Part shown: positions 53,195-61,513 of the stretch, piece by piece
Layout: every line of letters begins with the position of its first letter
Position numbering within the stretch: position 1 is the stretch's first letter
Assembly (NCBI GenBank): GCA_965276005.1
Contig: OZ254962.1
Coordinates: forward strand, 2,790,001 to 2,854,000
Length of the DNA stretch: 64,000 nucleotides
Direction: 5' to 3'
DNA from: G965232465 sp965276005
GTDB taxonomy: Bacteria; Pseudomonadota; Alphaproteobacteria; JAQWUY01
Notes under the pieces: generated by a model
The model's input: the letters and a program-made list of their open reading frames with translations, nothing else
Databases searched by the model: none
What the model was told of the DNA's origin: nothing
Made by a program: the position numbers and the translations under genes

Positions 53195-54541
53195 ATGACG
53201 CAATCTTATTTGAAAAAAACCGCTATTTTAGCAATCGCCTTGTCGATAGGGATGACGGCACATGCCGATAGTATCCGCTTTTGGACAACCGAAACACAGC
53301 CAGACCGCTTGGCAAAACAGCAACAAATGGCAAGGGACTTTCAAGCCGCCACCGGCACAGCGGTAAAAGTTATCCCGGTCGAAGAAAAAGACTACAACCA
53401 ACGGGTAACGGCAGCATTTGCAGCCGGCGATTTGCCCGATGTGATCTATCACCCGTTACAATATGCGTTGCCATGGGTCGACGCAGGGGTGCTGAATACA
53501 GACGCCAGTAGTGAAATTATCGACGACCTGTCCGCAGAATCTTTCGCCGCAGGCACTTTAAATATGGTGGCTACCGACAGCGGATATGCGGCAGTGCCGG
53601 TCGACGGGTGGACACAAATAGTGGTGTACCGCAAAGATTTATTTGAAAAATATGGACTTGCTACACCGAACAGCTATGCCAACATAGTGGCGGCGATTAA
53701 AAAACTGCACAATCCTCCAAAGATGTTTGGTTTCGTTGCCCCCACTAAGGTCGACGAATCGTTTATGAGCCAAGTTTTAGAGCATATTTTGCTGGCAAAC
53801 GGTATTTCGCCCGTCGATAAAAACGGTTTTAAACCCCTCGATAAGCGAAAAACCATCGAGGCATTAGAATTTTATAAAACCATTGCCAGTGCGTCGCCAC
53901 AAGGGGAGCTGTACTGGAAACAATCCCGTGAACTGTACTTTGCCGGCAAGGCGGCGATTATCATGTGGTCGCCGTTTATCTTAGACGAATTGGCGGGCTT
54001 GCGCGACAACGCTCCCCCGACCATCAACAGTAACCCCCAATCCCGGCAGCTGGCATCTAAAACGGGTATTGTGACCAAATTGGCGGGACCGTCGAACCCC
54101 AGCGGGGCAACATGGGCGGATATTCGCTATTTTGGCGTAACCAGTGATGCCGATACGGGCGATGCCATTGACTTTATCAAGTACTCGATGAATGAGGGGT
54201 ATATGAACACTTTATCGATCGCCCCCGAAGGGAAATTTCCCGCTCGACGGGGCGATGGCATCAATGCCACCATATTTGCAGATGCTTGGTCGAAGTTGCC
54301 TGTGGGGGTGGATCGCAAAGCACCGCTGTCTGATATTTATCCACAAGCCACCATTGCGGAAATTGTCTCTGGATTAGACACGGCAAACCGCTGGGGGGTT
54401 GTTGAGGGGCAGCTGTCGTTGGCGTCTAAAATCATTAATAGCCAAGTGATTAACCGCTACTTTCGGGAATACTTTGACGGTGTCAGAACCGCCGAAGCCA
54501 CCCATAAGGCGTTAAACAACGCCCTAGCAAAAATCAAGTAA
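53195..54541 (+). CDS. ABC sugar transporter, periplasmic binding protein (CUT1)
   Basis: 448 residues. Signal peptide cut after AHA (near residue 24). IRFWTTETQPDRL, DLPDVIYHPLQYALPWVDAGVL, and WTQIVVYRKDLFEKYG fit MalE-type binding proteins of glucoside or glycosylglycerol systems. GGGAGAG-like ribosome-binding site. First structural gene after lacI. Confidence 0.9.
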   Translation: MTQSYLKKTAILAIALSIGMTAHADSIRFWTTETQPDRLAKQQQMARDFQAATGTAVKVIPVEEKDYNQRVTAAFAAGDLPDVIYHPLQYALPWVDAGVLNTDASSEIIDDLSAESFAAGTLNMVATDSGYAAVPVDGWTQIVVYRKDLFEKYGLATPNSYANIVAAIKKLHNPPKMFGFVAPTKVDESFMSQVLEHILLANGISPVDKNGFKPLDKRKTIEALEFYKTIASASPQGELYWKQSRELYFAGKAAIIMWSPFILDELAGLRDNAPPTINSNPQSRQLASKTGIVTKLAGPSNPSGATWADIRYFGVTSDADTGDAIDFIKYSMNEGYMNTLSIAPEGKFPARRGDGINATIFADAWSKLPVGVDRKAPLSDIYPQATIAEIVSGLDTANRWGVVEGQLSLASKIINSQVINRYFREYFDGVRTAEATHKALNNALAKIK

Positions 54542-54606
54542 AATGGCAATGCGATAGGGGGCGATGTCCCCCTGTTGTGGGCATACAAAAAGTTGGGGAA
54601 TCGTAC

Positions 54607-55899
54607 ATGAGCGATACTACACACCCACCCGCACATGAGCCGCCAAAGGGCATGGGGCGATTGGCAAAAAGGGAACAGCGGTTGGCATACGGGTTGTTGC
54701 TGCCTACGGTCACCAGTATTTTAATTGTCATCGTGTTCCCCCTACTGGCGATTTTCTGGATAAGTTTTAAACCGATTGCACTGGCGGATTTACGCACCCC
54801 CGAAGCGAAAGTATACGAACGCTTAAAACTGGTTAAAAACGGTGATGCCCCCATATTAACCATCGAATACCAAGTCCGCAACCCGTCCCGCAAACAGCAG
54901 TTGCGAGATGTGGTGGTAAGCGATGTGGTGCCGGCGGGGGTCGATGTGCATACTTTTACCCTCGATAACCGCTGTACAGTGCAAGGGCAGAACAGCACAC
55001 AAATTGTCTGTCAAGTGGGGGATTTACAGGCAACACAAAAACAAAAGATTCGCATATCTCTCCCCGTACCTAGTGCCTATGAGCAAGACGGCAAAGCGTT
55101 TATACAGCTGTTTAAACAGGTACGGGCGACGGCGGTGGGCAAAGCGGATTTTGCCTTGTTGCAGCTGCATTTTACTCTCGACAATTTTATCGATGTATTT
55201 GCGGTCGATGAATTTGTATCGGTGTTGTTTGTTACTGTGTTTTACACGGTATTTGGTACTTTCGGGGCGTTGGTTGTGGGCTTAATGGGGGCGATGGTGC
55301 TGAATGTAGCGTTTAAGGGCAGGGGCGTGTTACGGGGGTTTTTGTTATTTCCTTATGTGGCACCGGTGATCGCCGTAGCGTTTACTTGGGTAAACCTGTT
55401 CGATCCGTTTTCTGGGTCGGTTAATGCGGTGTTGGTGGCAATGGGCGTATTGCCGTCGCCGATAAACTTTTTTGGACAAAAGCCCATAGCGTTAATCACT
55501 GTTACTGTGTTCGAAATATGGCGGTATTTTCCATTGTCGTTTTTGTTTATATTGGCACGGATGCAGTCCATCGATACGGAGATGTTTGAGGCTGCTGATA
55601 TGGATGGGGCATCGCCGTTGCAAAAGTTTTGGTACCTGTCCTTACCTCAGTTGTTGGGAATTTTGTCGACGCTGTTTTTGTTGCGTTTTATTTGGACTTT
55701 TAACAAATTCGATGACATATTTTTGTTGACCGGTGGCAATGCCGGCACCCGCACTTTGACGGTGAATGTCTATGAACAAGCGTTTGCGTTGTCGAATATT
55801 GGGGCGGGGGCTGCGGTGGCGGTGGTTATTTTTGTCTGTCTGTTGCTGTTTGTGGTGTTTTTCTTGCGATTTATGAATAGGGAGCAAGGATTGGGATAA
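54607..55899 (+). CDS. ABC permease, MalF-type, with inserted DUF11-like domain
   Basis: 430 residues from ATG 54607, about 140 longer than usual. TM1 spans about 27-53. Residues 56-188 are an insert whose middle (IEYQVRNPSR, VVVSDVVPAGVDV, CTVQGQNSTQIVCQVGDL, KIRISLPVP) has the pattern of a DUF11 Ig-like domain. The normal permease resumes at LHFTLDNFIDVF, and the EAA loop is EAADMDGASPLQKFWYLSLPQ. The insert would face the periplasm and could touch the binding protein. Confidence 0.85.
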   Translation: MSDTTHPPAHEPPKGMGRLAKREQRLAYGLLLPTVTSILIVIVFPLLAIFWISFKPIALADLRTPEAKVYERLKLVKNGDAPILTIEYQVRNPSRKQQLRDVVVSDVVPAGVDVHTFTLDNRCTVQGQNSTQIVCQVGDLQATQKQKIRISLPVPSAYEQDGKAFIQLFKQVRATAVGKADFALLQLHFTLDNFIDVFAVDEFVSVLFVTVFYTVFGTFGALVVGLMGAMVLNVAFKGRGVLRGFLLFPYVAPVIAVAFTWVNLFDPFSGSVNAVLVAMGVLPSPINFFGQKPIALITVTVFEIWRYFPLSFLFILARMQSIDTEMFEAADMDGASPLQKFWYLSLPQLLGILSTLFLLRFIWTFNKFDDIFLLTGGNAGTRTLTVNVYEQAFALSNIGAGAAVAVVIFVCLLLFVVFFLRFMNREQGLG

Positions 55900-55909
55900 T
55901 ACGGGGGAT

Positions 55910-57148
55910 ATGATGAACAGTATATATTATAATGGCACGCTGGTAACCTGTGTTTTAAGTGCGGTGTGGGGGGCGATAACCGTCGCTGTAGCCACTGTGT
56001 TATTGGTGTTTATCAGCGGACACATATTTCAAATTGCATGGGCGGCTGGTGTGGTGTCCAGTGTGGTATGTGCACTGTGTTATTTGGCTTTTGTTCGTCC
56101 TGTCCGTATGCACACGGGGCGGGCGGTGGCGGTGCTTGCGGTGCTGTATGTGGCGGTGATGCTGAGTGTGTCGTATATGCGACCGTTTGGGGTGGGGGTG
56201 CACATACTGCCCGTGCAACAGGGCGGGGTGTTGTTCGCCTTAGCCGTACTGTGTGTGTTTACCTTAATAAAAGTGTTACAAAGCCTGTCGTTTGGCACGG
56301 TTAGTCGCCACGATTTTGAACATGCCGTGATACGGTTTTTTTATGCGGTGGGGTATGTGTTTTTTACCACTATTGTAGCATTGCCGTTTTATGTGATGGT
56401 GATGACCAGCCTAAAAAGCCAACAAGCGTTGTTGGCAAATCCGTTAGATTTTGGTTTAGATTTTAACAGAGGATGGCACATTTTCGACTCGTATGTGGAA
56501 TTGTTTTCCGTGTTTAATTTTGGGCATTATATGGGTGTGTCGGCGTTTGTATCGGTGCTAACGGTGTTATTTACTTTGCTTGTTAGTATCCCCGGGGCGT
56601 ACGCTATTGCCCGCTTGCGATTTAGGGGACACCGCACTTTGTCCGCCTCTGTGCTGTTGGTGTATTTGGTGCCGATGATTGTTTTAGCGTTGCCCATATA
56701 TATTGTGTTTTCTTTGTTGGGGCTTCGAAATTCTCTGGTTGGGATTTTGATGATATATCCGGTTACCACCATTCCTGTAGCCCTGTATATGTTACAGGGG
56801 TATTTTCGCAGTATTCCCGCCGACATAGAAGAGGCGGGCTTAATGGACGGGTTGTCCCGATTGCAGGTGATAGTTAAAATCACTTTACCGCTCAGTCTGT
56901 CGGCGATTGCGTCTGTGTCGTTGTATGTGTTTATGATTGCATGGAATGAGTTTTTGCTGGCGTATATGTTGCTCGACGATCCGGCAAAGTTTACTTTAAC
57001 ACGGGGTATATCGATGTTAAACAGCTCAGAAATTCCCCGCCAACATTTGATGGCAGGATCGGTGGTTGCCACCGTTCCCGTATTGATTATTTTCTTGGGG
57101 TTGGAAAGGTTTATGGTCAAGGGCTTGACCGCTGGATCGGTAAAATAA
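55910..57148 (+). CDS. ABC permease, MalG-type, with N-terminal membrane extension
   Basis: 412 residues versus about 280 normally. The first 130 residues hold about four extra hydrophobic helices (near 13-34, 40-62, 70-92 and 105-124) before the standard TM1 at about 139. The EAA loop is EEAGLMDGLSRLQVIVKITLPLS, and the end is LTAGSVK. Start at the ATG pair 55910/55913. Function of the extension is unknown. Confidence 0.85.
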   Translation: MMNSIYYNGTLVTCVLSAVWGAITVAVATVLLVFISGHIFQIAWAAGVVSSVVCALCYLAFVRPVRMHTGRAVAVLAVLYVAVMLSVSYMRPFGVGVHILPVQQGGVLFALAVLCVFTLIKVLQSLSFGTVSRHDFEHAVIRFFYAVGYVFFTTIVALPFYVMVMTSLKSQQALLANPLDFGLDFNRGWHIFDSYVELFSVFNFGHYMGVSAFVSVLTVLFTLLVSIPGAYAIARLRFRGHRTLSASVLLVYLVPMIVLALPIYIVFSLLGLRNSLVGILMIYPVTTIPVALYMLQGYFRSIPADIEEAGLMDGLSRLQVIVKITLPLSLSAIASVSLYVFMIAWNEFLLAYMLLDDPAKFTLTRGISMLNSSEIPRQHLMAGSVVATVPVLIIFLGLERFMVKGLTAGSVK

Positions 57149-57173
57149 GCTACACTAGGAAGGACAAAAAACA

Positions 57174-58463
57174 ATGACACCTATGCACACACAAGCCCAA
57201 CATATTTTACGACAAAATTGTCGGGGGACATACACGGTTCCCACGCCGGGGTTATACCCGTATCAATGGAATTGGGACAGTGCCTTTGCCGCTTGGGGAT
57301 TTTCCACATTTGATATTGTTAGGGGGTGGGACGAACTGCATTGTTTGTTTAGTGGGCAATGGGAAAATGGTATGGTGCCACATATTTTGTTTCATCGACA
57401 AGATGACGGGTACTTTCCCGGTCCCGATGAATGGGGTACCCGTTCCCATACGCAAACGAGCGGTGTGGCGTCATCTGGTATTAGCCAACCGCCCCTTGCC
57501 GCATCGTTTGCCTTGCAGATGTATAATAAAGATAGAAAGGTGGGTATCAAAGCGTTACGCACTCTGTTTGATAAAATGAAACATTGGCACCGTTGGTTTT
57601 ATCGATACCGCTGTGATGAGGGGGTGGTGGCAATTGTCCATCCGTGGGAAAGCGGACGGGACAACGCCCCCGATTGGGACGGGGCGGTTGCCAATGTCGA
57701 TACGGATAATGTGGGGGCGTATACCCGTAGGGATACTGTGCATGTGGATGCATCTATGCGTCCGACAAAAATCGACTATGATAGGTTTGTTGCCATTGTC
57801 TATACGGCACGGGATTTACAGTGGCACGCAGCGGATATACGGCACAAAGGACAATTTTGGGTTGGCGATCCGACCATAACTTTTATTTTGTTGCGGGCAA
57901 ATCGGGATTTATTAAAGATTGCCACCATATTAGACAAAGACAGCACAGAAATTGAAGAAATTGAACAGTGGATTGCCCATATGGAACGGGGGGTGCATCG
58001 CCTGTGGTGTGCGGATAAAAAAACCTATTGTGCTTTTGATTTTCGCACCCGTACCCACAGCGGAGTCGTGTCGAGTGCTTCGTTTTTATGTTGGTATGCG
58101 GGGCTAGATAACCCGCATATGATGCAACATTTACAACGGCTACTCAGCACATCGCCATACGGGGTGCCTAGTTGCGACCCAGACCATAGCAGCTTTGATG
58201 CGATGCGCTATTGGCGGGGGCCTGTGTGGGCGATTATGAATGTGCTTATTGGTATGGGACTGGAAGACATGGGCTATGTACATATAGCGAACAGTATACG
58301 GGATATGACAAGACGGCTGATAAGTCGGCACGGTTTTGCAGAGTATTATGATTGCAACACAGGGACGCCGGCGGGCGGGCAGGATTTTACTTGGACGGCG
58401 GCGGCGTGGTTGGCATGGGCATCGCCTGAACAAGCACAGCACTTACAGGGAGAATGGGTATGA
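57174..58463 (+). CDS. GH63-type glucosidase, mannosylglycerate-hydrolase-like
   Basis: 429 residues, (alpha/alpha)6 barrel without signal peptide. TPGLYPYQWNWDSAF and LFSGQWENGMVPHILFH, then the SRHGFAEYYDCNTGTPAGGQDFTWTAAA end, match the MgH branch of GH63 that splits mannosyl- or glucosyl-glycerate. With the transporter genes on both sides, uptake and hydrolysis of a glycosylated compatible solute is likely (inference). Its last 69 bases are copy 1 of an 83-bp tandem repeat. Confidence 0.8.
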   Translation: MTPMHTQAQHILRQNCRGTYTVPTPGLYPYQWNWDSAFAAWGFSTFDIVRGWDELHCLFSGQWENGMVPHILFHRQDDGYFPGPDEWGTRSHTQTSGVASSGISQPPLAASFALQMYNKDRKVGIKALRTLFDKMKHWHRWFYRYRCDEGVVAIVHPWESGRDNAPDWDGAVANVDTDNVGAYTRRDTVHVDASMRPTKIDYDRFVAIVYTARDLQWHAADIRHKGQFWVGDPTITFILLRANRDLLKIATILDKDSTEIEEIEQWIAHMERGVHRLWCADKKTYCAFDFRTRTHSGVVSSASFLCWYAGLDNPHMMQHLQRLLSTSPYGVPSCDPDHSSFDAMRYWRGPVWAIMNVLIGMGLEDMGYVHIANSIRDMTRRLISRHGFAEYYDCNTGTPAGGQDFTWTAAAWLAWASPEQAQHLQGEWV

Positions 58464-58546
58464 TACAGCTAAAAAAGACGGCGGCGGCGTGGTTGGCATG
58501 GGTATCGCCTGAACAGGCACAGCACTTACAGGGAGAATGGGTATGA
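58460..58546 (+). CDS. Repeat-born mini-ORF 1 (28 aa)
   Basis: Begins MIQLKK as the ATPase does, then continues TAAAWLAWVSPEQ like the GH63 end, to GEWV and TGA. Its start overlaps the GH63 stop (ATGA) and has the same AGGGAG site upstream. A chance product of the tandem duplication, probably translated by coupling. No function expected beyond passing ribosomes on. Confidence 0.5.
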   Translation: MIQLKKTAAAWLAWVSPEQAQHLQGEWV

Positions 58547-58629
58547 TACAGCTAAAAAAGACGGCGGCGGCGTGGTTGGCATGGGTATCGCCTGAACAGG
58601 TACAGCATTTACAGGGAGAATGGGCATGA
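58543..58629 (+). CDS. Repeat-born mini-ORF 2 (28 aa)
   Basis: The next copy of mini-ORF 1, with a start overlapping the stop of the first, AGGGAG upstream, and a stop overlapping the ATPase ATG at 58626. The chain GH63, mini-ORF 1, mini-ORF 2, ATPase is therefore joined by three ATGA overlaps. Confidence 0.5.
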   Translation: MIQLKKTAAAWLAWVSPEQVQHLQGEWA

Positions 58630-59702
58630 TACAGCTAAAAAAAGTCGAAAAATGGTTTGGCGATGCACGGGCGATTAAAGGTATAGATTTATTTATTGAC
58701 GATGGGGAATTTGTGGTATTCGTTGGGCCTTCTGGGTGTGGTAAATCTACAGTGTTACGGATGATTGCCGGCTTGGAAGAAACCAGTCGGGGTGATATTT
58801 TTATCAATGGCGACAATGTGACCGATCAACCGCCTGTAAAGCGGGGGTTGGCGTTGGTGTTTCAAAGCTATGCCTTGTATCCGCACATGAGTGTGCGACA
58901 AAACATGGGCTTTGGCTTAAAAATTACTGGTATGGACGCCTCTCAAATTGCTGAACGGGTACACCAAGTTGCCGATATATTACAGCTGACAGAATATCTG
59001 GATCGCCGTCCGAAACAATTATCGGGCGGACAACGGCAACGGGTGGCGATGGGACGGGCAATTGTACGGGAGCCGACCGCTTTTTTGTTCGATGAACCGT
59101 TGTCGAATTTGGATGCGAAACTGCGTACAAAAATGCGATTGGAAATTAAGAAACTGCATCAACGGTTAAAAACCACTATGATTTATGTGACTCACGATCA
59201 AATTGAAGCCATGAGTTTAGCCGATAAAGTGGTGATACTACAATCGGGTATCATCGAACAAGTCGGTGCCCCGATGGAAGTATTTTTGAAACCGAAAAAC
59301 ATGTTTGTCGCCGGTTTTATGGGCAGCCCATCGATGAACTTTGTAACAGGGGCGGTACGAGATCACACACTGGTATTTGCCAACGGCGATGCGGTACCGT
59401 TGCCACAGGCGGTGATAAAACAGTGTACACAAGGACAACAGGTAACTATGGGGTTACGCCCGGAAAATATGTGCATGGCAAAACCCCAAAGCGACAAAGT
59501 ACAGTCGTTGACAATCACCCCCACCGTGTACGAACCGCTGGGCAGTGAGGGATTGATAAGCTTTACATACAACAACAGCGATTGGGTGGCAAAAATATTT
59601 TCGACCGCTCCAGTTGCTACGGGCGATGCCATCACTTTATACTATACCCTCGACACTGTTCACTTTTTTGATGCAACTATGCAAAACCGTCTTGGCGATT
59701 GA
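58626..59702 (+). CDS. ABC sugar transporter ATPase (UgpC/MalK type)
   Basis: 358 residues from ATG 58626, which has AGGGAG at seven bases; ATG 58620 is too close to it. Walker A GPSGCGKST, signature LSGGQRQRVAMG, Walker B FLFDEPLSNLD, switch VTHDQIEAM, then a TOBE domain. Serves the second transporter (53195-57148). Its stop is five bases from that of convergent zapA. Confidence 0.93.
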   Translation: MIQLKKVEKWFGDARAIKGIDLFIDDGEFVVFVGPSGCGKSTVLRMIAGLEETSRGDIFINGDNVTDQPPVKRGLALVFQSYALYPHMSVRQNMGFGLKITGMDASQIAERVHQVADILQLTEYLDRRPKQLSGGQRQRVAMGRAIVREPTAFLFDEPLSNLDAKLRTKMRLEIKKLHQRLKTTMIYVTHDQIEAMSLADKVVILQSGIIEQVGAPMEVFLKPKNMFVAGFMGSPSMNFVTGAVRDHTLVFANGDAVPLPQAVIKQCTQGQQVTMGLRPENMCMAKPQSDKVQSLTITPTVYEPLGSEGLISFTYNNSDWVAKIFSTAPVATGDAITLYYTLDTVHFFDATMQNRLGD

Positions 59703-59707
59703 AAAAT

Positions 59708-60019
59708 TTACATATCGGCAATAAGGTTTTCTAAACTGGTAACCGCATTTTCTAGATGTGTTGTTGTATGTGGAGATACATCCGTATCGGCTATGTGGGC
59801 TTTGAGGCTGTCGTGTTTTGCGGTGGCGGATTCCAGTTCGTCTAACAGAATAACACTGCCAATCAGTAGGGTTTCCATATCTGATGCTTGCAGTTGTTGT
59901 TTTAAGTGTTGCATACGGGTGTTTAACCGATCGGCAACGGCGGTGATTTTGGTTTCGTCTCCGTCTTGGCAATTGAGGCTGATGGTGCGGTTTAGAATGG
60001 TTAGGGTAATTGTACTCAT
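59708..60019 (-). CDS. zapA: Cell division protein ZapA
   Basis: 103 residues. ITLTILNRTISLNCQDGDETKITAVADRLN is the ZapA N-terminal domain; the remainder is a helical coiled coil. Bundles FtsZ filaments at mid-cell. Follows the coiled-coil gene by 12 bp on the same strand, so the two form one operon. Confidence 0.85.
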   Translation of the reverse strand: MSTITLTILNRTISLNCQDGDETKITAVADRLNTRMQHLKQQLQASDMETLLIGSVILLDELESATAKHDSLKAHIADTDVSPHTTTHLENAVTSLENLIADM

Positions 60020-60031
60020 AATCTGTTATAC

Positions 60032-60313
60032 CTAGTTTTGGGTTATGGAATGGTGTAATTTTTCCACATCGTCGATAATCGCATCCAGTTGTTGTCGAAT
60101 GTGCTGTGTGGGTGGGGTGCTGTTGTGCGTATTTTCGAGGCTGGTTTTTAGGCTGTGATTTTCCAATTGCAGCCGTTGTACATCTGCTTCTAGCGTAGTG
60201 ATTTTTTGTTGTAACCCGCTGTTTTGGTGTTTTAAAGCGGTGATTTTTTGTTGTAATATACCGATGGCGGTTTGCAATCGGTGCAGTACATGTTGTAAGG
60301 TGATATGTGGCAT
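60032..60313 (-). CDS. Small coiled-coil protein (DUF4164/ZapB-like position)
   Basis: 93 residues, almost wholly heptad-like coiled coil (ITALKHQNSGLQQKITTLEADVQRLQLEN in the middle). In alphaproteobacteria a DUF4164 gene often accompanies zapA next to gap or tkt, so a cell-division partner is likely; family assignment is by position and shape, not by sharp motifs. Confidence 0.6.
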   Translation of the reverse strand: MPHITLQHVLHRLQTAIGILQQKITALKHQNSGLQQKITTLEADVQRLQLENHSLKTSLENTHNSTPPTQHIRQQLDAIIDDVEKLHHSITQN

Positions 60314-60355
60314 GTGATGTCCCTTTGTCTATATGCACAGTGGTTTTATCGGGCA

Positions 60356-60384
60356 AGTGTAAACCGTGCGGGCGATTTAGTCAA
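60356..60384 (-). promoter_or_regulatory. Promoter of the coiled-coil/zapA operon
   Basis: On the minus strand TTGACT (complement of 60379-60384) and TACACT (complement of 60356-60361) are 17 bp apart, about 43 bases before the coiled-coil gene's ATG. Confidence 0.6.
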
Positions 60385-60402
60385 TAAAAACCCATAATAT
60401 AC

Positions 60403-60431
60403 TTGCGTTTTTATGGTTTAGGTTGTATGTT
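60403..60431 (+). promoter_or_regulatory. Promoter of gap
   Basis: TTGCGT (60403-60408) and TATGTT (60426-60431), 17 bp apart, giving a leader of about 80 bases. A CAGGA site precedes the gap ATG. I looked for a 6S RNA here, as zapA often adjoins one, and saw none. Confidence 0.5.
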
Positions 60432-60517
60432 TTGTAAAACTGTAATTTTCAATCGGTAGGGGTTGAGACCACCACTGGACCGCCAGTATAACGGGAAAAA
60501 TTTAACAGGATAATCAC

Positions 60518-61513
60518 ATGACAACAAAAATTTTTATCAATGGTTTTGGACGGATTGGACGATTGGTGCTGCGGGCGATGAGCGAATACAACCGCCATGA
60601 TGCGTTTGAGGTGATAGGTATTAACCACCCCCGTGGGGTGGAAAGTGCGTACTATTTGTATAAATACGATTCTGTACACGGGATTGCCGATAAAGCGGTA
60701 ACCTATGCGGACGATTGGCTAGATGTGGGGTTTGGGAAAATACCGTTGCTGTCTAGCCGAGATCCTTCTGTATTTGATTTATCGACTGTCGATGTGTTAA
60801 TGGAATGCACGGGGGTATATAAGACCCGGGCGGACATGCAGGTATTTTTAGACTGTGGGGCGAAAAAAATTCTTGTTTCCGCTCCGTTTAAACCCGCCGA
60901 TCGCACGGTTGTGTATGGGGTCAATCAACACGCTATACAGCCTGCAGATACGATTATTTCAAATGCCTCTTGTACGACAAATTGCCTTGCCCCTGTGGTC
61001 AAAGTGCTCGACGATGCGTTTGGTATCGACAGGGGATATATGACAACCATTCATGCCTATACGGGCGATCAGCAGATTCTCGATGGGTCGCACAAATACA
61101 ACCGCCGTGCCAGAGCCGCCGGTCTGAGTATCGTGCCCACTTCGTCTGGGGCAGCACGGGCGATGAAAGAAGTCATGCCGCATATGGATGGCAAACTAGA
61201 CGGGGTTGCCATGCGGGTACCAACGCCGAATGTGTCTTGTGTCGATGTAAAAGTCGATGTGCAACAGCCCGTAACTGTAGATGCGGTCAATAAAGCCATG
61301 CAACAGGCTGCACAAGGGGCGTTGTCAGGCGTCTTAGGATACGAAACGGAGGAATTGGTATCGATCGACTTTAACCACAACCCCCATTCATCGATCTTTG
61401 ATGCCACGCAAACTATGGTCATGCACGGTACCAGCCTGAGAGTGGTCGCATGGTACGACAACGAATGGGGATTTTCCTGTCGTATGCTCGATACTGCTGG
61501 TTGTATCCCCTAA
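60518..61513 (+). CDS. gap: Glyceraldehyde-3-phosphate dehydrogenase, type I
   Basis: 331 residues. NGFGRIGRLVLRA for NAD, catalytic Cys152 in SNASCTTNC, His in TTIHAYTGDQ, and WYDNEWGFSCR at the end. Odd: the residue after strand 2 that selects NAD, usually Asp in IND, is His37 here (GINHPRG), so cofactor choice may differ. The stop codon overlaps the convergent outer-membrane gene's stop. Confidence 0.94.
   Translation: MTTKIFINGFGRIGRLVLRAMSEYNRHDAFEVIGINHPRGVESAYYLYKYDSVHGIADKAVTYADDWLDVGFGKIPLLSSRDPSVFDLSTVDVLMECTGVYKTRADMQVFLDCGAKKILVSAPFKPADRTVVYGVNQHAIQPADTIISNASCTTNCLAPVVKVLDDAFGIDRGYMTTIHAYTGDQQILDGSHKYNRRARAAGLSIVPTSSGAARAMKEVMPHMDGKLDGVAMRVPTPNVSCVDVKVDVQQPVTVDAVNKAMQQAAQGALSGVLGYETEELVSIDFNHNPHSSIFDATQTMVMHGTSLRVVAWYDNEWGFSCRMLDTAGCIP

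Larger units (their letters stand above)
58395..58643 (+). repeat. 83-bp tandem repeat, three copies, across a stop/start junction
   Basis: Copies begin at 58395, 58478 and 58561, differing at only a few positions. Each holds the GH63 C-terminal codons, its TGA stop, and the ATG and first codons of the ATPase gene. The repeat thus multiplies the junction and places two extra mini-ORFs between the two genes. Confidence 0.9.

Noticed and set aside
59637..60356. 239-codon frame covering zapA and the coiled-coil gene
   Set aside because: Different frame from both recognised proteins; His/Arg/Thr-rich and crosses the promoter.
60314..60517. 6S RNA next to zapA
   Set aside because: The 204-bp spacer is filled by two promoters, and I could not see the long open-bubble hairpin of 6S RNA.
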